A stretch of DNA of 8,761 nt, from positions 1 through 8,761 of the forward strand of contig CALANW010000030.1 in assembly GCA_937926145.1 (NCBI GenBank). The letters are read 5' to 3'. Shown piece by piece: positions 5,049 through 8,761 of this stretch. Below the pieces are notes generated by a model. The model was not told the origin of the DNA. It made no database searches and saw only the letters and a list, made by a program, of their open reading frames with translations. Position 1 is the first letter of the stretch, and every line of letters begins with the position of its first letter. The position numbers were made by a program, and so were the translations under genes. Source of the DNA: an uncultured Ruminococcus sp. Its GTDB lineage: Bacteria > Bacillota > Clostridia > Oscillospirales > Ruminococcaceae.

Positions 5049-8006
5049 TCACTCAACTGATTTGAGCGAAGCCGCCATATCTATCTTTTTCAGGCGGAAA
5101 TAAAGCATTATGTTTACAAAAACAGCAAATACAATTGTAAGAGCCGCAGCGGCAAAGAAACAATAAGCAGGTATATCAGGCGCGAACATTACCGAATCAA
5201 CCTCGCAGGTATGTCGGACAAAACCTTCAAAGAAAACACCGAAAATAAGTCCTGCTATCATTCCCATAAGTGCGGATATCGTATTCTCACGGTAAATATA
5301 TGCCGCTACTTCGCCGTCATAAAATCCAAGTACCTTTATCGTTGCAAGTTCGTGCAAACGTTCATTCACGTTGATATTTGTCAGATTGAACATTACAACG
5401 AACGCAAGCGCACCTGCACAAACTATTACAAGAATAACGATAAATGAAAGACTTTCGACAAGGGTTCGGAAACTGTCACTTCCGCCCGAAGAATAATTTA
5501 CCGCAAGCACATCATCACGCTCAACAAGGGCTTCAGAAAGTTCGCTTTCTCTTGAGGTATCGTTCATATCAATGTACATAACATTGTTTTTCAGTTCATA
5601 GTCAAGTCCAAGCTTGTCAAATCCGCCCGAAGCGATAAACACATAGTTGAACGTGTAATTCTCCATTATTCCGATTATCTCAACGGCATGTCCCTGCTCA
5701 AAATAAACGTTGTCGCCAAGCTTTACATCAAGCAGACGTGCAAGCTTTTCATTTATGACGATACCGTTGTCCGAAAGGTCATAATGTTCTTTTGTCACAC
5801 GGTTATGGATATCAAAAAAGTCGGAAATTTTGTTTTCATCTTCGGGAACAATGAGATAGACCTCCGCAGAGCTTTTCTCCGAATAAAGATCATCGACCTT
5901 CTGCATTGCAAACATCGAATTATCAACCAGCCCCGTGTCATTGGCAGCTTGCTTGACTTCGGCATAATCCGCCTTTCCATCGTCAAGAGCAACGACCGCA
6001 TCATAAAGGAAAACATTTGAATATTGCCTGTCAACAATGCTCACTATCGAATCACGCAGTCCGAAGCCCGTAACGAGCAGTGCCGTACAGCCGCCGATGC
6101 CGATAACCATCATTATAACACGGCTTTTATAGCGGAAAAGATTTCGAAATGTCACCTTTGTGGTGAATTTCATTCTGCTCCAGAGCGGAGTGATCCTTTC
6201 GAGGAAGATACGCTTGCCGTTTTTCGGCGGCTTCGGACGCATAAGCTCCGCAGGCTTTGAAATAAGCTCCACCCGACAAGCCATAAATGATGAAAGTCCC
6301 GTACAAAGGCAGGCTGCTATTGCGCAGTATAGCGCATAGTCCCATCTGAATGAAGCGGAAAATTTATCGAAAGCATATATCGATTTGTAGCATGTGAAAA
6401 TAAGCTTCGGTATAGTTCCAAGTCCAAGTGCAACGCCTGCGATAACTCCCGGGATGCTCGCAAGAACAGCATAAAGTATATACTGTCCCATTATTTCGCC
6501 GTAGCCGTAGCCGAGCGCCTTGAATGTACCCGTCTGGATACGCTGTTCCTCGACCATTCGTGTCATTGTCGTCCAGCAGACGAGTGCAGCGATAAGAATA
6601 AAGAATACAGGGAACACCTTTGCAATGGCATCTACCTTGTCGCAGTCATCACCATAATTTCCAAATGACGGATAAATGTCACTGCGGCTCATTACATACC
6701 ATTTTGCGTCTTTTGTCTTGTCGGCAACTTCTTTTTCGGCATCGGCTATCTCTGCCTGCGCATCTTTAAGCTTCTCTTCACCGTCTGCAATTTCGTCAGC
6801 GGCATTATCAAGCTCTGAACGCGCTTCGGCAAGCTTGTCCGAATTATCCGTTATCGAATTATCGATAGCTGAAATATACTGTTCCAGTCCGTTTTTGCAG
6901 GCAGCCTTTGTGCCGTTGTCATATTCGGCGGGAACGGACATATATCCCGTCAAAAGCTGAACAAGGTCATCGTCAGCCGCAAAGAAATCTCCCTGATCCA
7001 ATTCATTGATAACATCGGAAATTTCGCTTTGATCGGAAACGGCGGCTGTTTCATAGTCGGAAAGAACCTCATTAAGCTTTTCCAAAACAGCTTTAAGCTT
7101 TTCAACGGCTCTTAAACCGTCATTATATTCTATCTCGCCGTCGTTAAGCTTTTCTTTTGCATCGTCAATATCTTTCTGCGAATTGCTGACTTCCGCTTTT
7201 GCGTCATTTATTTCTTCATAAGCATCGTCGGTGATCTTCTTCACACGCTTTTCTATTTCTGTTTTGCCGAAGTCTTCAAGCTGGCTGATCTTTTCTTCGA
7301 TAAAATCATCATATTCGCTTTTGAACGGGTCAAGCTTTTCGGCACCGTCAACTTTGACATAAACGTCCGTAAAAACTTCAAGGTCGAAATTCTCTTTCGG
7401 GATAAGAACATAACCGTTCAGCGTTCCGTTTCCGATAGAAGTTGTTCCACGCTCAAATGAGATATACATAGGAAGCTTTATATAGCCTACAACGGTATAT
7501 TCATTCCGTGAAAGAGTATCCGAAATATCATCATCGTTCGGTGCGGATAATGTGACTTTCTCCCCTATTTTCGGCTGTTCCGTGCCGCGGAATTTATAGT
7601 CAACGACACATTCGTCACTGCTCTGCGGGAGTCTGCCCTCGACTATCTCGGGATAATTGAACTTGCTCTCGGGGTCATAAGAATAGACCTTTACAGCCTT
7701 TCGTGAAACAGAATCACTTTCTATAAAAAGGTCTGACGAATAAGCTCCCTCGGAATAAAATGCATCGTCGAATGAACCGATATCATCGACTTCGTTCTGC
7801 TCAAATCCGAGCGTTGACATTATGTGGATATCGTCAAGCGAGTGTTCGTTATAATAATTCCAAGCGTTCTTTTTCATATCGGGAGAAGCTGCCTTTATTC
7901 CCGAGAAAAATCCCGAGCCGAGCGCAATTATCGCAAAGATCGCAATAAATCTTCCGAATGTGTTTTTTATGCTTCGGAATGTATTTTTCAGCATTGATTT
8001 TTTCAT
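5049..8006 (-). CDS. FtsX/MacB-type ABC transporter permease with large coiled-coil extracytoplasmic domain
   Basis: A 985-residue membrane protein with two FtsX-type four-helix units. Helix 1 is at about 18-38. A very large extracytoplasmic region (40-458) includes coiled-coil stretches at about 236-318 and 373-434, rich in Glu, Lys, Asp and Ala heptads with recurring Asp-Gly turns. Helices 2-4 lie at about 462-482, 505-530 and 556-578. A cytoplasmic linker (580-627) ends in RNLFRYKSR, common at the start of the second unit. Helix 5 is at about 629-650, a second outer domain spans 655-850, and helices 6-8 are at about 853-876, 908-930 and 945-970. Such permeases usually work with a LolD/MacB-type ATPase in mechanotransmission, lipid or peptide efflux, or control of wall enzymes. 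The ATPase gene ends 15 bases upstream; AGAGG at 8020-8016 is the ribosome binding site. No frameshift is seen. Confidence 0.94.
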   Translation of the reverse strand: MKKSMLKNTFRSIKNTFGRFIAIFAIIALGSGFFSGIKAASPDMKKNAWNYYNEHSLDDIHIMSTLGFEQNEVDDIGSFDDAFYSEGAYSSDLFIESDSVSRKAVKVYSYDPESKFNYPEIVEGRLPQSSDECVVDYKFRGTEQPKIGEKVTLSAPNDDDISDTLSRNEYTVVGYIKLPMYISFERGTTSIGNGTLNGYVLIPKENFDLEVFTDVYVKVDGAEKLDPFKSEYDDFIEEKISQLEDFGKTEIEKRVKKITDDAYEEINDAKAEVSNSQKDIDDAKEKLNDGEIEYNDGLRAVEKLKAVLEKLNEVLSDYETAAVSDQSEISDVINELDQGDFFAADDDLVQLLTGYMSVPAEYDNGTKAACKNGLEQYISAIDNSITDNSDKLAEARSELDNAADEIADGEEKLKDAQAEIADAEKEVADKTKDAKWYVMSRSDIYPSFGNYGDDCDKVDAIAKVFPVFFILIAALVCWTTMTRMVEEQRIQTGTFKALGYGYGEIMGQYILYAVLASIPGVIAGVALGLGTIPKLIFTCYKSIYAFDKFSASFRWDYALYCAIAACLCTGLSSFMACRVELISKPAELMRPKPPKNGKRIFLERITPLWSRMKFTTKVTFRNLFRYKSRVIMMVIGIGGCTALLVTGFGLRDSIVSIVDRQYSNVFLYDAVVALDDGKADYAEVKQAANDTGLVDNSMFAMQKVDDLYSEKSSAEVYLIVPEDENKISDFFDIHNRVTKEHYDLSDNGIVINEKLARLLDVKLGDNVYFEQGHAVEIIGIMENYTFNYVFIASGGFDKLGLDYELKNNVMYIDMNDTSRESELSEALVERDDVLAVNYSSGGSDSFRTLVESLSFIVILVIVCAGALAFVVMFNLTNINVNERLHELATIKVLGFYDGEVAAYIYRENTISALMGMIAGLIFGVFFEGFVRHTCEVDSVMFAPDIPAYCFFAAAALTIVFAVFVNIMLYFRLKKIDMAASLKSVE

Positions 8007-8021
8007 AAAACGCTACCTCTT

Positions 8022-8723
8022 TTACCATTCAATGGTGTCTATCGAAGCAGGCTTGTCATTCAGAACAACGCTCTCGACCTTGCTGCTCTTTATTGTGATA
8101 ACACGGTCAGCCATTGGAGTTATGGCAAGATTATGCGTTATAACAACAACGGTCGTTCCCGTGTTTCGGCAGGTGTCCTGCAAAAGCTTTAGGATTGTTT
8201 TGCCCGTCTGGTAATCGAGCGCACCCGTCGGTTCATCGCAGAGCAGAAGCTTTGGCTTCTTTGCAAGTGCTCTCGCAATTGAAACACGCTGCTGCTCGCC
8301 GCCCGAAAGCTGTGCGGGAAAGTTGTTCATTCTGTCGCCAAGTCCGACCTCTCGAAGTATCTGTTCTGCCCCGATGCAGTCCTTGCATATCTCCGTTGCA
8401 AGCTCAACATTTTCCTTTGCTGTAAGGTTCTGGACAAGGTTGTAGAACTGGAAAACAAAGCCAATATCGTATCTTCTGTATGAAATAAGTTCTTTCGGGG
8501 AATATTTTGCGATATCAACACCATCAACGATTATCTCGCCCTCATCGCAGCAGTCCATTCCGCCGAGCATATTGAGAACGGTAGTTTTTCCCGCTCCGCT
8601 TGCGCCGACGATAACGGCAAATTCGCCCTTTTCAATGCTGAAATTTATACCGTCAGAGGCATTTATCGTAACTTCGCCCATTTTATAGCGTTTATATACA
8701 TTTTTGAATTCAACAAAGCTCAT
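8022..8723 (-). CDS. ABC transporter ATP-binding protein (LolD/MacB/FtsE family)
   Basis: A 233-residue nucleotide-binding subunit that should sit on the inner face of the membrane and drive the adjacent permease. All ABC motifs are present in order: Walker A GASGAGKT (40-47), Q-loop Gln92 in FVFQFYNLV, signature LSGGEQQRV (139-147), Walker B LLLCDEP (159-165) with catalytic Glu164, D-loop GALD (167-170) and H-loop His197 in VITHN. The FQFYNLV Q-loop and DEPTGALD are typical of the lipoprotein/MacB/antimicrobial-peptide group that pairs with FtsX-type permeases. The ribosome binding site AAGGAAG (8737-8731) lies seven bases before the ATG. It is the first gene of the three-gene - strand operon, 15 bases before the permease. 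The substrate cannot be read from the sequence. Confidence 0.96.
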   Translation of the reverse strand: MSFVEFKNVYKRYKMGEVTINASDGINFSIEKGEFAVIVGASGAGKTTVLNMLGGMDCCDEGEIIVDGVDIAKYSPKELISYRRYDIGFVFQFYNLVQNLTAKENVELATEICKDCIGAEQILREVGLGDRMNNFPAQLSGGEQQRVSIARALAKKPKLLLCDEPTGALDYQTGKTILKLLQDTCRNTGTTVVVITHNLAITPMADRVITIKSSKVESVVLNDKPASIDTIEW

Positions 8724-8749
8724 TTTCTTACTTCCTTTTTTGACGAAAA

Positions 8750-8755
8750 ATTATA
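8750..8755 (-). promoter_or_regulatory. Possible -10 box for the ABC transporter operon
   Basis: On the - strand, TATAAT reads 8755 to 8750, 27 bases before the ATPase start codon. A matching -35 box would fall beyond the end of the window, so this cannot be confirmed. The AT-rich surroundings make a chance match possible. Confidence 0.35.
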
Positions 8756-8761
8756 TATAAT

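Noticed and set aside
6676..6960. Ser/Ala-rich + strand frame opposite the permease
   Set aside because: The low-complexity Ser/Ala pattern is the complement of the permease coiled-coil codons, not a real protein.
1..8761. Mobile element, prophage or defence system
   Set aside because: No transposase, integrase, terminal repeats, att-like duplication or defence-family motif is visible; both operons look like ordinary chromosomal genes with similar base composition.

Overview
The window looks like a low-to-moderate GC Bacillota (Clostridia) chromosome, most plausibly Oscillospiraceae/Ruminococcaceae-like. The reasons are the strong AGGAGG-type ribosome binding sites, a textbook TTGACA-N17-TATAAT promoter, U-tract terminators, a Clostridia-style short QueE and unimodular QueF, and a giant FtsX-type permease. 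The family-level assignment is inference, since no rRNA or other marker is present.

Left half, + strand (about 47-3793): one complete transcription unit for preQ1, the 7-deazaguanine precursor of the tRNA base queuosine. It begins with a consensus promoter (47-75). A leader follows that folds as a candidate preQ1-I type riboswitch (101-143), then an intrinsic terminator (164-198). Six genes follow with almost no spacing: queD, queE, folE, a small P-loop kinase-like protein of unknown role, queC and queF. FolE turns GTP into dihydroneopterin triphosphate, QueD makes 6-carboxytetrahydropterin, QueE makes 7-carboxy-7-deazaguanine, QueC makes preQ0 and QueF reduces it to preQ1. The operon therefore encodes the whole GTP-to-preQ1 route and is probably feedback-controlled by its own product. 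The later steps (Tgt, QueA, QueG/QueH) are not here. A strong hairpin at 3747-3793 ends the unit and probably serves both directions.

Right half, - strand (8755 down to 3792): a three-gene operon. It encodes a MacB/LolD-type ABC ATPase (8723-8022), a 985-residue FtsX-type permease with two 4-helix units and a large coiled-coil extracytoplasmic domain (8006-5049), and a membrane-anchored PASTA plus SxxK serine hydrolase (5027-3792). The hydrolase keeps the SxxK and SDN motifs of penicillin-interacting enzymes, has KYG where KTG is usual, and shows no ExxLN omega-loop glutamate. Together they suggest an envelope-stress or peptidoglycan-remodelling module in which the transporter may control a wall-binding enzyme; that link is inference from gene order.

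The most interesting points are the riboswitch with a possible antiterminator pairing, the unexplained kinase embedded in the que operon, and the FtsX-permease/PASTA-hydrolase pairing. I saw no insertion sequence, CRISPR array, tRNA, rRNA or broken gene.
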